This document shows positions 33,893-45,518 of a stretch of 64,000 nt of DNA, piece by piece. The stretch spans positions 62,001 through 126,000 of the forward strand of contig QWDQ01000021.1 in NCBI GenBank assembly GCA_003868215.1, given 5' to 3'. The DNA is from Pseudophaeomoniella oleicola. Lineage: Eukaryota; Ascomycota; Eurotiomycetes; Phaeomoniellales; Phaeomoniellaceae. Position 1 is the first letter of the stretch. The number at the start of each line of letters is the position of its first letter. The notes below the pieces were generated by a model. That model saw only the letters and a program-made list of their open reading frames with translations, made no database searches and was not told the DNA's origin. A program made the position numbers and the translations under genes.

Positions 33893-34082
33893 AAATATTC
33901 ATCTGACCTGCAAATGCATTGATTAGATATTTATTGTTGTTAGATAATTGTGTAAATGAATTAGTAATAAATAAATAAAAATAACACAACATGTTACATA
34001 TTTCCCATGTTTTTGTTATGTTTTATTTTATTTAACTACCTATTTACACTATTTGTATTTACGTTGACGACCTAGGTAGGAA

Positions 34083-34125
34083 CCTAGGTAGGTAGGTAGG
34101 TAGGTAGGTAGGTAGGTAGGTAGAT
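34083..34125. repeat. (GGTA)n microsatellite
   Basis: About ten near-perfect GGTA units, preceded by two CCTAGGTAGG words that make it locally self-complementary. Confidence 0.9.
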
Positions 34126-34520
34126 AGCCTTATCTAATTACTAAGATAGCCCTAGATACCAACCAAAGAGCCAGCCCAATCAACCAGCCAACCAATCAGA
34201 CAGACAGATACAGGATATGCCGGAGGGAGGCAGGGAGGGGAGGGGGCAACGGAAAGCAATGTACCTAGATAGGTAGGTTACCTACTCTTAAGATAGAAGG
34301 TTGGGAAAGAGAAAGGGACGGGGAAATCAAAGAATTAGACTGGAAGTTGAAGAGGAGTAGAGGAAATCTAGTATTATCTAATCACTGTAATAGGTACTTT
34401 TTAATTCTTTAAAGGAGTTGTCTTGCGTGGATTTTTTCTAGTTCCTTTTGGGATTGGGGTGGTGGCGTTGTGGTCACTCACTCACTCATTCTTGATTCAA
34501 TCACAAGGGAAATCTAGTTT

Positions 34521-36354
34521 TCAACTGTATTTCTCTTCGGCGACCTTTCCATTGGTGCCATCTGTTTGTCCGTCCTCGAGGCTCTTTTCCTCCTGTCCAT
34601 CATCAGCGATGACAGGGGGCATACCGAGCACGTCACCGGCAGAGGCGCCGTCTATTCGGGGACCCTTGTAGGTCCGGCGTCCGTCGACGAGCCACTGGAA
34701 AGCGGAGATGAGCACGACGATGGCGAAGGCGACGACGCAGTAGTTCATGTTTTCGCCGGTGACGGGCAAGGCGGGTGGGAAGAGGAAGAGCACGGTGGTG
34801 ACGATCGCGTAGGCAATGCCGAGGAGGTTGCAGAACCAGCCGAGAGGTGTTGGGAGGCGGAAGGCGCGGTCATTGGGGAGACAGGTGCGGCCGCGGAGGC
34901 AGTTGATGGCCGGAGGGAGGGCGTAGGAGATTGTCAGGGCGACGACGGAGGTTGAGACGATGGCGTTGAAGGCGGCGCTGGAGCCGAGGAAGATGCAGCC
35001 GAAGATTATGACGAGGCCGGTCGTGAGGTAGAGCGAGTAGAGGGGGACGTTGAAGCGGCGGTCGACGCGGGAGAAGATGCGAGAGAAAGGAAGGCCGCCG
35101 TCACGGGCGAAGGCGTAGGTCATGCGTGACGAGGTCGTCATGATACCTGTCGTAGCGAAAAGCATGCAGACCAAGGAGAAGCTAGAGACGTTAGTGATAT
35201 TCTTGCTTGGGAGCGCTCTAAGATAGCAGCATTTGTGTAGTGAGAGGTGAAACATACACCAAGAGGCAAATCGTCCCTGCTTTGCTACTCGTCGCGTCGT
35301 AGTATATCTGAATGAGTGGGCCAAGCGGAGATTCAATTGCATTGTCGACATCGGCAAGGACGAAAAGGAGGATCATCAAGAAAATGAAGCCAGTTCCGAT
35401 GCCAATACCGACACAGCCAATCATGACTATGGGCCCCTTGTAACTGGGGTCTGGGATCTCCTCGATCATGTGGCTAGAGGCAATGAGCACAGTGTTCTCC
35501 AGTCTTCCGAAGCCAACTTACGAAACCGCATCAAACCCGGTCAACCCAAATCCGCCTTGAAGTAAGCCGAGGAGCCAGGCAATACCATCGGGCCAGCCGG
35601 TCTGGTTGATGAAGTTGGTGACTACGTGGGAGGTTAATGACAGGCGCCTGAGGGTTCGCTGATCTACTCAATACTTACATACGAATTTTCCTGATTGATA
35701 GTCCGGCGAAGCGCATGCCAACAGCGTGATGCAAATGATCAAAAATCCTGCCAAGGACCAGATCAAGGCCGCCCTGTTAAAAAGCGAGAGCAACCGCGTC
35801 ACATACGCATTAATGACGAAAGCCGCGAGGGTGTAGCCAATGTAAATAAGAAATTGATGCCACCGATGAGACACGTAGTCTGGATGGAAAAGAGAAATGG
35901 CTCCGATAATCAATTGACTACCCAGAAGACCTCCTGAAGCCGTCAATGCGATCCACCCAGCGACGTTGACCCATCCAGTGATCCATGACAGTGACGGGAC
36001 CCAGCTCTTCCAGCTAACAACGGCTACCCAATGATACTGTCCGCCAGCAGTTGGATATGCGGAAAGAAACTCGGCAAGCGAAGCTGCAAGAGCCAAATTG
36101 CAGATGCCGGCTGTTATGAGACCCCAGAGCACGGACGTCGCACCACCGCTTGGAAGAGCAAGAGATAGACTTGCAGATAAGGCGGTCCAGGAATTCAAAA
36201 TCGCAAAAGCCAGACCAAGCATGGAAATCAAAGAGAAGTTGCGCTGCAGCTCAGCGCTATGACCGAGAGCGGCCAATTGAGCTTCATCTTCGGCGATTGT
36301 GGAATGTCTCCTGTCGGCCATTGAGCTCCGGTGAGAGTTGCGTCTGACATCCAT
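34521..36354 (-). CDS. APC-superfamily amino-acid/GABA-type permease
   Basis: Four exons: 36354-35679, 35621-35522, 35473-35258 and 35181-34521 (introns of 57, 48 and 76 bp), giving 550 residues. I chose the ATG at 36354, because the open frame upstream begins only with TTG. Splice joins KFVFTNFINQTGWPDG, FDAVSHMIEEIPDP and ICLLVFSLVCMLF restore the fungal ACT/GABA-permease pattern. The N-terminal cytosolic tail has LAALGHSAELQRNFSLISML leading into TM1 (GLAFAILNSWTALSASL). There are about 12 hydrophobic segments, with AYPTAGGQYHWVAVVSWKSW after TM2-3 and MTYAFARDGGLPFSRIFSRV in the usual cytosolic loop. The acidic C-terminal tail ends KVAEEKYS. Expected role: proton-coupled uptake of an amino acid, GABA or choline-like substrate at the plasma membrane. 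The substrate cannot be told from sequence. Confidence 0.92.
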
Positions 36355-39249
36355 GGCCGCGATGCCAGTAAGTCTTCTCACAATGAAAGGCAACTGTCAG
36401 AAAGAACGAGAGGAAATCACAGCAGAAGAAATGACTCAGTATTGATGCGAGCTGTGATGCTTAGATAGGAAACGATAATAAGCCCAACAACGTCGTACGA
36501 GAAGCATCATTATCTGTTTATCTCGACGTTCTAGATGGCCTACCTGTTGCGGGGGAGGCGTCAAGGGCGAATCAGCGAGTATGGAGCTGATACTTTTTTG
36601 CCGCTGTTAGCAATGTAACCGCACGCACCTCTCGAAATGGCCGACCGCCCGTTGGTTCTCTCCATCTTACATGGCAGAATGTCAGAGATACAAGGTGAGT
36701 TAGGAGACTCAGCAATTGGGGATGGGACGCAGAGTAGGTGGCATGCTGATACAGCCGACTAGAATGAATCAGAGAGAGCAACGTAACGAGGAGAGCTCTA
36801 CAAGAAGCCGTCGTCGTGATCCCACAGCATGGGACTGTTGGATGTGGAGAATATGAAGGAAGGTACGGTAAGGTAGACTGTAGATATCTGCCCATCTCGC
36901 CCAGCCTGACAAGTTGTGAGGTAGTTCCGAGATGGGTAGTCGTGAGAATCTTTCAAGCATATGGAATGCCAATATGATGATGCGCAAGGAAGCGTCTAGC
37001 GCAATGGGCTGAAAAGGAAGGAGGCTCATCTCGGCAATGCTTATCTCAACGCCAACCACCCAAGATTGGCATACTCTTGTAGGACTTCGGCTGATACCGC
37101 GTAAAAGAACTCTTCGTGCCAACCAAAAGTCACGGGAAATTCTGCAACAAATCATGTAGTATTCCAACGCAATAACCTCATGGGACTGACCTCTGATTGC
37201 GCCATAAAGCAACGTTATATATCACAACCTTGCTCGAGCGATTGGGCGAACGTTGATCTGACACCGGCAAGCATTCTGTGGACGGCACTGATTTCGCAGC
37301 TTTCTTTTCAACCACTCTGACCACTGTCTTCATCTCTTCACCTTTCCATCTCCTATGAATAGGTTTCTCCGATGCAAAATGATGTAGCGAACGAATGTGC
37401 ATGTTCTGAACAGGGAAACCATTCCAATGATGAAATTTTAAGACCAAGTTGGCTGATTGCGCAGGTCCTCTGGATCACTCATACTGGTCTCATTTGACTT
37501 CAGAAGTAAGATGTTGTAAAGGCGGATTGAAGCCGAAACCTGCAAACGTATCAAAGAGAAGATGCAATCTCTTTCTATGTTGATAAAACATCAGTAAGGG
37601 CCATATATTATGAAACGGCGAATATCAACGCGTCATGTCATTACGGGAGATGCGTTAATTCACTCAACCACACAAGATCTTATTATACTCGGCCCGTCTG
37701 GAGAGAAACGTTCGCAGTGTACTACGTATTAGTGTCACCGTCCTGTCCTTCATCCTATGTATCCATAAATTGTTTCTCTGTTCCGGAGCTCATCGAGTAG
37801 TGATCACCGATTAAAACAGAGTATTCCAGTGGCTACATGGAGCAGAAACAAATCCCGGAGTTTGTGCACATATATCCGCATCAAGGGTGAAAGATCATAT
37901 ACCATGGGGAGCTCAATCATTCATATTCTACTAATGACACTCTGATAATGCTGCAAAGTTGGTCAATTGTGAAGGAGGTCCATCTCTAATGCAGGAACTC
38001 GTAGGCCTGGGTAACGGGATATAATCTAGATAAACATGACATTGAATCTGGTGCCTGTATCTGGCGAGCTGGATCCTAGTATGCATTAGTAGCTACCTTA
38101 TCGTTGGAATGCCTGTCTACTCAACGGCCGCAGCGCTTCTCGGCGCTATTTTACAGGACCTTGCATTCTCTAGCCTGTCAGGAACCACTACCGGGAATAT
38201 GCTCAGTCGATTCGATGCATAAGATACTTACCGTAGTGCAGAATAGTAACGTAATAATAGTGAAAGTCGCAGTGTCGATATTATCTCATTCCCAGTTGAT
38301 GCGAGGTACTACGTAGGAGGTTAGTGGTATGTAGGGAGATAGTGCCGGCCGGTATATAATCTCCAATCCCGGTCAAGTTAATCATTAAAAACACGCCACA
38401 ACATCATCGGTTTTCTGTGTCCGCATCTTGACCGCATCTCGTCCGCGTCTGGATGCCGGGCATCACTACGAGCAGAGCACATATTGAACAGAACGGCAGC
38501 ATCGGAAGAGACGGCTATCACAAACCAATAAAATGAGAGATGTGACTCTTGTAGACAACTCATAATTCACATTAATTACTGGGCACCATTCGGTTTTCAT
38601 TACTATGTCGCAGTAATTATTTCAACCATCAGCTTCCATTTGTTTCAACACTGCACAGGAAATCGATGCCAAGTGCGGATATTTCGGAACATGGATTTCT
38701 TCGCGGCAGTGAAGTGAAAGGGAAAACCTTTCAAAAAACCTTCATGATTCAAAACGAAACTGCCGAGGTTCCTTGTTTGTATGTCGATCACTGGCGTCAC
38801 GCTACCAACGTCACCGTGGCATTGGTCCTTGTCCCTGCCATGTACCACAATACTACGATAACTTATGTCGTACATGACTCGATGGTACCTTGGGCCTTTT
38901 TGTTTATCGGTAATAAATTAAAAACGGGTTCCTTTTCATGGATTTCATGGATTTACTGCAGGCCCGTGAGGTACGTAATTTCTTCGTAAACGGCAACATC
39001 ATGACGATCGCCATCTCAACCTACCCGAACCTACGTCAATCAAGTTTTTTTTTTGCCTGCGGTATAATGGCGCTTTTCCGGCATAACGATGATTAACCAA
39101 ACATTGTCCATACAAAGAAGAAAGGGGCATGAGACAAGTCTATAAAAAGGTAGGAGAGGTACCGAGTACCATCGTGGAAAGTATTCGCCTGTATCTCTTG
39201 TTGTAGTTCACCTGTACACCAACAAAGTATCCAACAAGTATCCAACAAG
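36355..39249. other. 2.9-kb gene-free stretch
   Basis: Several minus-strand frames (up to 147 codons at 36769-37212) show no family resemblance or signal, and I do not call them genes. Palindrome-related words TACTACGTATTA (about 37719) and TACTACGTAGGA (about 38307) occur here. The right end is the dehydrogenase promoter. Confidence 0.5.
39141..39150 (+). promoter_or_regulatory. TATA box of the dehydrogenase gene
   Basis: TATAAAAAGG lies about 110 bp upstream of the ATG at 39250, at a distance suitable for fungal transcription start sites. A direct repeat (GTATCCAACAAG, twice) sits immediately before the ATG. Confidence 0.55.
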
Positions 39250-40455
39250 ATGGCAGTCAACGCGACCATGCGAGCCGTCATGTGGCTCGGAATCCCTTAC
39301 AACATGACCGTCCAGGATATTCCAAGACCGACCATCATCAACGGAACTGATGCCATTGTCCGAATGAGCAGTGCTGCCATCTGTGGATCGGACCTGCACA
39401 TGTATCACGGCACCTACGGAGGCTTAACACCTCCATGGAGTATGGGTCATGAGGGAATCGGAATCGTCTCCGAGGTTGGTGATGCCGTATCATCACTATC
39501 GGTAGGCGATTGGGTCGTCATCCCCGATCAGATAGACAACGGAAACCTGCAAATGGATCCAGAGACCTATCACGCGTTCGGATCCGGGACATACCTTGGT
39601 GGCAATCTAATTGGTGGTACTCAAGGTGAGTGATTTTCTCCTTCCAGACCTTACACAAATGCTGCAACGGAGACTGATGGCATGGCAGCGGAATATGTTT
39701 CGGTCCCATACGCAGACCACACGCTCATTCCTGTCCCGATGAACAATACCGCCAGGAACACCACCCTCGAACACAGCTATCTTTTCCTCTCCGACATCTT
39801 CGCAACCGCCTGGGCCGGTCTTGACTATGCTGGTTTCCAGCCGGGAGATACGGTGGCCATCTTCGGTGCTGGCCCCGTCGGTCTGCTCGCTGCGTATTCC
39901 GCCACTATTCGAGGAGCGTCCCGAGTCTATTCGGTCGACTTTGTGCCCGAACGTCTCAGGTTGGCGGCCTCAATCGGCGCTGTTCCTATTGACTTCACCG
40001 AATCGGACCCGGTGGAGCAAATCATGAGACACGAACCCCAAGGCGTTACGCGAACGATCGATTGCGTCGGATACCCAGCCCTCGGCAGCGACCTCCAATC
40101 CAACCAAAGCTACATCATCAACCACATGGTAGAGCTCACCGAGCAGGAGGGCGGTGTCGGACAGATCGGAGTCTTGTCTCCCCCACCTCCCAACGGAACC
40201 CGCACCGCCGGTCCCATCCCAGACGCCTATCTCAACTTCCCAACCGGCGAGTTCTTCTCCAAAGGACTGTCGTACGCAGGAGCCGGTGTCGACCCCAAGA
40301 AGTACGGCCCATTCCTCGAGAACCTCGTCACCACCGGTGTCGCCAACCCGTCGTTCATCGTCAGCGATGTCATCGGCATCGAGGAGGCCCCAGAGTATTA
40401 CGCTCGATTCAACTCACGAAACGTTACGAAAGTTGTCATTCAATTCCCATGGTAG
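39250..40455 (+). CDS. zinc-type (MDR) alcohol/formaldehyde dehydrogenase-like protein
   Basis: Two exons, 39250-39625 and 39689-40455 (intron 39626-39688, phase 1), giving 380 residues. It is closest by eye to glutathione-independent formaldehyde-dehydrogenase-like MDR proteins. Catalytic-zinc ligands are visible (ICGSDLHMYHGTYGG; MGHEGIGIVSEVGD), and so is the NAD(P) Rossmann motif (VAIFGAGPVGLLAAYSA), with an acidic residue after the next strand (YSVDF) favouring NAD. The lobe that usually carries four structural-zinc cysteines instead reads IPDQIDNGNLQMDPETY, with no cysteine, so the structural zinc is absent. Six or more N-x-S/T sequons occur, unusual for a cytosolic enzyme, but there is no signal peptide. 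Activity and substrate are unproven. The splice restores GGTQAEYVSVPYADH, the expected substrate-loop text. Confidence 0.88.
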
Positions 40456-41400
40456 ATACTTTTAAAACAATTAGTACATTTTTAATTTAGTTTTGTGTTT
40501 GAGAAAGGAGGGGAAAGTGAAAATGAAACAAAACTCCTAATCGTCTACTTTGTTTATCCGATGCGATCTTATGGCATTGAAGTGAACTCCATCTAAGCCG
40601 TCAAAAAGTCCCCCATGGCTCTTTGATACTAACCCCATCCCCATGATCTCCTAATAACGTACCTATTTCTCTTTCAAGTGTCTTCCGTCCCTCGTCCGCA
40701 TCTAACTTCAAACCTCAGTCCCCAGTTCCCAAGACCACAAGGCCCGGGCGAGCTGGCCCACCACTGTACTAGAGCGCGCGCCAGCCAACAAGAGTATGTA
40801 GTAGTATGTTGGCACAAGGCGTCTTAGCGATCGGGGGTCAGTGACGGGGTTGGTCTGATTTGATATCTTGATTATGTATTCGCTGCAGTGCAGTGTGCAG
40901 TGTGCAGATGGATGGATAGATGGAGGGATTTGAAGGGAGGGAGTGAGTAGGGAGGGTTCGAAGATTAGTGAGGTATGTATGTATAGATATAGGACGGAGA
41001 CGGGGGATAGCGGGATGTTAGATCCTAAGTGCACATGATTTTGGAAAGCGGTGTGTTCGGAGGAGTAAGGCGTGCTTTTACCCTTTTGATATAATTACCT
41101 ACCTAGGTACTAATAGTAGAAAAGTCTTGGGAGGTCTTCTTTGAGAGAAGATTCGTCTGATGGTAACTGACTACCTACCTACCTAGTACCTGCAAGGGGG
41201 GCAGATACAATGACACAATGGTTGCGTCCCTATATTAACCCTAGGTATTTTCACTTCTGTCCAAGGACTCTGTGTTGGGGTTGGCAAGAAGTAGAAGAAG
41301 GACGGAGATATTAGGTACAACGTGTGGTGGGTAGTCGATTCGAATGGAGGGATCACTTCATACTATGTAGATGTAATCCGATGGGCAGTTGATCTATTTG

Positions 41401-41469
41401 TATTCATTCTGGTAGATTGTTTGTACTAGTATTCATTCTGGTAGATTGTTTGTATTCATTCTGGTAGAT
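41401..41469. repeat. three copies of a 17-bp unit
   Basis: TATTCATTCTGGTAGAT occurs exactly at 41401-41417, 41430-41446 and 41453-41469, separated by related TTGTTTG spacers (periods 29 and 23). Non-coding; origin unclear. Confidence 0.85.
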
Positions 41470-42481
41470 GACTCATGTTTGAGAGATATGAAATGTGATT
41501 GGCTTCCAGAGCAGTAGAGCTGGATAGGTTTGCTGGAAGTAGATACCTAGGTTTGATACCTGCCTACTACGTATGTACCTACCGTAGTAGGTACGTAAAT
41601 AGCTGAGTTGAAGGATGCACTTTTTAAGAATGCGAGGAGAGGCGAAGCTTTTGCGTGGTTAAAGAGGCTCAAACGTCCGTCGTCAAGATCAGGTGACGAG
41701 GTGATAGTGTCTGGTAGCTGATGGGGAGTGTTGCCACCCAGCTTTGCCGTTCACTTGTTCAATCCCATCCACCTGTTCGAACTAGGGGAGCTGGTCTGTT
41801 CAGTCGAAAATTCTAGAGATCCGCAGGTTGCCAGTGTCCATGCTGTCGGAAAAAGACTACTATGACTATGCATCTACCGTAGTACTGGAAGAAGTTTATG
41901 GAATCAACGACGCCATTTATAGCAACACGAGCAATCGCCCGGTTTGGCAAAAGGCGTACCACATTCATTGTGTACGTGTCTCACATCGCCATCGAGAAAA
42001 CGAATTGGTCTGCCTGAGTAACACGCTGCTGCGCATGGAATAGCTTCCGTTAGCACCAGCTGGGCAAGACCGAATTGTTGGTGGCCATCAAACGATTCGA
42101 CATGTGGACTGCACAAATCAACAGCGACAGTGATTACGATGGTAATAGTTTTGCCTAGGCTCGGCGTGGTGTGGAAGTAGTGGGTTGAGAAGGCAGTTGG
42201 GATGAGGACTACGCAGACTTGACCAGTCAATAGCGACCACCACCGGGCTGTCCGGTTGACGGAACCTCGGATGTCTTACTCTGTCCGTATTGCACCAGTG
42301 TAGACTGTAGACAAATCGACGAATCGATGAATCGATTTGGCTGGATTATATGGAGCGACTACAGCACACCTCGCACACCGCGCAAGCTTGTTCGTGACTT
42401 GTAGCGTAGTGCGTTGTAGTCGTTCCAATGTACCCTCCCTAGTAAGTTGACCGTCCAACCAGATGGAAAAATGTCGTTGCT

Positions 42482-42497
42482 TTTACTACGTAGTAAA
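42482..42497. repeat. 16-bp perfect palindrome TTTACTACGTAGTAAA
   Basis: The longest perfect example of the TACTACGTAGTA family scattered through the intergenic DNA of this window. It lies in the 40.5-43.8 kb desert. Confidence 0.9.
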
Positions 42498-43831
42498 GGA
42501 GTTCTCAAGCCTGAAGCCAAGGTGGCTGGACATGCGTCATAGCATTAAGACGATCATTGTTGTCCTTCCACAAGAGGGTAAAGCAAGCAAAGTCAGTGCA
42601 CGCTATTTTCCCCTATCCCTTGCGTGTAGCGAGCGAGCGAGGTAGGGGATAGTCTAGCATCACTAACGCTGATTGTCCATCACAATACTCGATGAATAAA
42701 GCTTCTGATACGCTGAATTCGATTGTCTGATGTGGATTGTTGGCATGGTTCCCCACGAAGGAGAAAAAGAAAGAGGAAAAAACGGCGAGGCGGCGAGAGC
42801 GGTTCCTCTTGTCTCCTGTCGATCAATCCCCACACATTCCGATCCAACTCGCCATCTGGCACCTCCCATCGAGCCATCTCCCATCCATGTGAGAATCAAT
42901 CACCAGATTTTCGAAGACCCCCTCCTCGCACATCCCTGTTGTCCCATCTTGTGGACGCTCTAAAGGGCGAGTCTATCTGATCGAATATCATGAGGAGCTT
43001 GGACATGTTCGAGGGAGATGGCTGTTCAATACAATCCGATCCATGACAACAGACATCATATACTCTTCAAAAGTTCACGAAGCGAGGCCAATTTCCTTTT
43101 GCCTGCTCATCTCCTCCGTCTATTTTCAGTAGTATTCGGACCGTGCCCAAGGCGGTAAAAGCAGCATCTCTATCCGACGTCGTTCTTGTTACCTGCTCCC
43201 TCAGCCACTTGTCGTCATAATATCCTCTTTGTTCCTGTTGATCCTCTTGTCTTTAACTTTCTCCCGTCTTCCTTCTTGTCCACCTATTCTGAAACAAGTC
43301 GTTCTGATGATCGACCATCATTGGCAAGGCTGCCGAATATGCTCTCTACCATGGGACCATCGCGCCATTCAGCTTATGGTTTGACAGCTGATTTCCCGCT
43401 CATAGCGGCAGCGTCTAAGTATTGTTACCAAACAGTGCCCTCGATACTAAGATGCTCGTTGTGCTATTCCTTGTCCGGCGACCCTCTGGATACCTTTTTG
43501 GGTAGTGGACAGGCTCTCGTCGCCAAGTTTAGTAATGCAATGTTTACTCAGTGGGTGTATCTCCCATCACTGATATCCTTGGGCAGCATCATGCATCATG
43601 ACATGGTCTAGCGGGCCGGATGGAGATCCTTTGGACAAGTTCTATCCCAAACTTTTCAGCTTGATGTCCCTTGGTGTAGGCATGGTGTTGATCCTAGCGA
43701 TCTATTTATCCTGAGTCTCTCCCCCTCCATTATGTTCTTTCTTCCTCATACTGCTTGAAACTTGTGAAGTTCTCGTATCACTACATTCTTTCGTTTATAT
43801 TGCAAATCGATTACCTTCTTTACATTCCAAC

Positions 43832-45518
43832 ATGAAGTCATTCGCTCTCGCTTCACTTCTTCTTTCCGCAGGCACTAACGCTCTCGTTGCTCGTGACGGC
43901 ACTTGTTGCTTTGGCATCTCTGCCTCGGGTCCAGCAGCCAATGGTACAGTCGACCAGCTTGGAGATGGACAGAACCGCGTTGCCGGCAGTGACCTTCAAG
44001 CTGGTACCTTCTGCATTGACACCAACGGTGCTATAACCGATGGCCAGGGCCGAGGCTGTATCATCACACCAGAGACAAGTCAATTCCAGTGTGATCTCAA
44101 CCGGTCTCCTCTACCAGGCTTCTCTGTGGCCAGCAACGGTCTTCTTGCATACAACGGAAGTACCTCCTTTGTTATCTGCAAGACCGGCGGTAACGGAGAG
44201 AACGTTTACCTGCACACTGGACCGGATGTAACCGAATGTACTACAACCACATTGATGGCAGATAATTGCAAGAATGTCGCGAACTCCTGTGGCGCTCCAT
44301 CAAGCTCCATGATGCCATCATCATCTGTCGCACCAGCTCCAATGGCTTCGTCTCCACCTGCTATGGCCTCGTCCCCAGCTCCAATGGCTTCATCCCCAGC
44401 TCCAATGGCTTCATCCCCAGCTCCAATGGCTTCGTCCTCAGCTCCAATGGCTTCATCCCCAGCTGCTATGGCCTCCTCGCCTGCTGCAATGGCTTCGTCA
44501 CCTGCCCCAATGGCTCCATCCAAATCTGCCATGGCCTCATCCCCCGCTGCGGTAGCTTCATCGGCACCCGCCATTATTCCAGTTCCAGCTCCAGCTCCAT
44601 CCGTTTCCACTGAAGCTACGTCCAGTGTCCCATCCACCACTATTGCTGGAGCCACCACTGTCGTTACTGGTACTACCCCAGTCATTGCGCCAGCTTCATC
44701 TAAAGTTGAGTCGTCATCTCCTGTTGCCAGCTCCAGCGCACCAGCCAAAACTGCTCCTGCGCCTACAACCCCTGCGGCTTCATCGGTCTACACTGTTGTT
44801 CCCGTTCCATCAGGGGTTGCTCCATCGTCTGTCGTAACTTCGTCGGTCCCAAGTGCCCCTATGACTCCATCAATGGGAACCTCGTCGAAGATCGCCAGCA
44901 CAATGATGCCACACTATGTTAACTCGACCTCAACCGTCGCCACCACCACCGCTTCTTCGACGGCTTCATCTTCAAGCTGTCTTGCTACCACTCTCACCAG
45001 CGGGTCTTATCAATACCCACACTTGATTGTCCCGGTCTCGTCGGAAAGCCCAAACACAGCATCCGGAACTTCATACTTCGGATATGTCAACTCAACCTCG
45101 TCGACCATTTTCAACTTCGATATTCCTGCCGACTACTCTGGCAAGACCTGCAATTTGGTTTTCCTCTTCCCACTCCAATCTCAGCTAGAGACATCAAGCT
45201 ACACCTTCTCCGGTAACGGCGCGATTGACTTCAAGCAATTGAGCTCAGCTGCTACTGAGTAAGTTTCTCTCCGATTTCCAAAGATAGTCGTGATACTAAT
45301 GTTTTTGCAGGAGCACCACATACAGCTCCGTCCCAGGCACCGAGACCGACTTCGGTACCACCACTATTGCCGAAGGAAACTCTTACGTGATCTCCAGCTT
45401 CGCTTGCCCGGCCAGTACGAGCGTCACCTACAAAATGTCCAACGCTGGCTCTACTGACCTCGAGTTCTTCGAGGACTGGAACCCAAGCCCATTGGGTCTT
45501 TTCATCACTACTTGCTAA
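43832..45518 (+). CDS. secreted repeat protein with But2-type C-terminal domain
   Basis: Two exons, 43832-45258 and 45311-45518 (intron 45259-45310, phase 2), giving 544 residues. The signal peptide MKSFALASLLLSAGTNALVA is followed by a cysteine-containing domain (about 22-150; CCFGISASGPAANGTVDQLG, FCIDTNGAITDGQGRGC). Then comes a Ser/Ala/Pro-rich region with about eleven copies of a seven-residue APMASSP-type unit (about 168-245), and a longer Ser/Thr linker. The C-terminal domain (about 395-544; YQYPHLIVPVSSESPNTASG, FNFDIPADYSGKTCNLVFLF, DLEFFEDWNPSPLGLFITTC) matches the fungal ubiquitin-3-binding-protein But2 C-terminal family as I know it. It is probably a wall or extracellular glycoprotein. 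The But2 name comes from an S. pombe ubiquitin-like partner and need not describe function here. The intron lies inside the C-terminal domain. Confidence 0.85.
44335..44565 (+). repeat. 21-bp-unit coding tandem repeat
   Basis: Roughly eleven units encoding (S)APMASSP variants, several nearly identical at DNA level (GCTCCAATGGCTTC...). Expected to vary in copy number between strains. Confidence 0.85.

Larger units (their letters stand above)
33790..34520. other. convergent intergenic region rich in simple repeats
   Basis: AT-rich with (GACT/GATT)n at about 33860-33892, AATAAATAAATAA at about 33965-33980, and (TAGG)n at about 34083-34125. No coding frame recognised. Confidence 0.6.
40456..43831. 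other. 3.4-kb gene-free stretch
   Basis: The largest desert. No recognised gene. Contains CCTACCTAGGTA words (about 41098-41110 and 41170-41190), a three-copy tandem repeat (41401-41469), and a 16-bp perfect palindrome TTTACTACGTAGTAAA (42482-42497). The right end is CT-rich leader for the But2-domain gene. A 141-codon plus-strand frame at 43186-43611 has no family resemblance. Confidence 0.5.

Noticed and set aside
36769-37212. 147-codon minus-strand frame
   Set aside because: No protein-family signal, overlaps other equally long frames, no promoter cue.
43186-43611. 141-codon plus-strand frame upstream of the But2-domain gene
   Set aside because: Composition of translated CT-rich leader DNA; no domain.
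44206-44748. 180-codon minus-strand frame opposite the But2 gene repeat
   Set aside because: Mirror of the tandem repeat in the real gene; a shadow frame.
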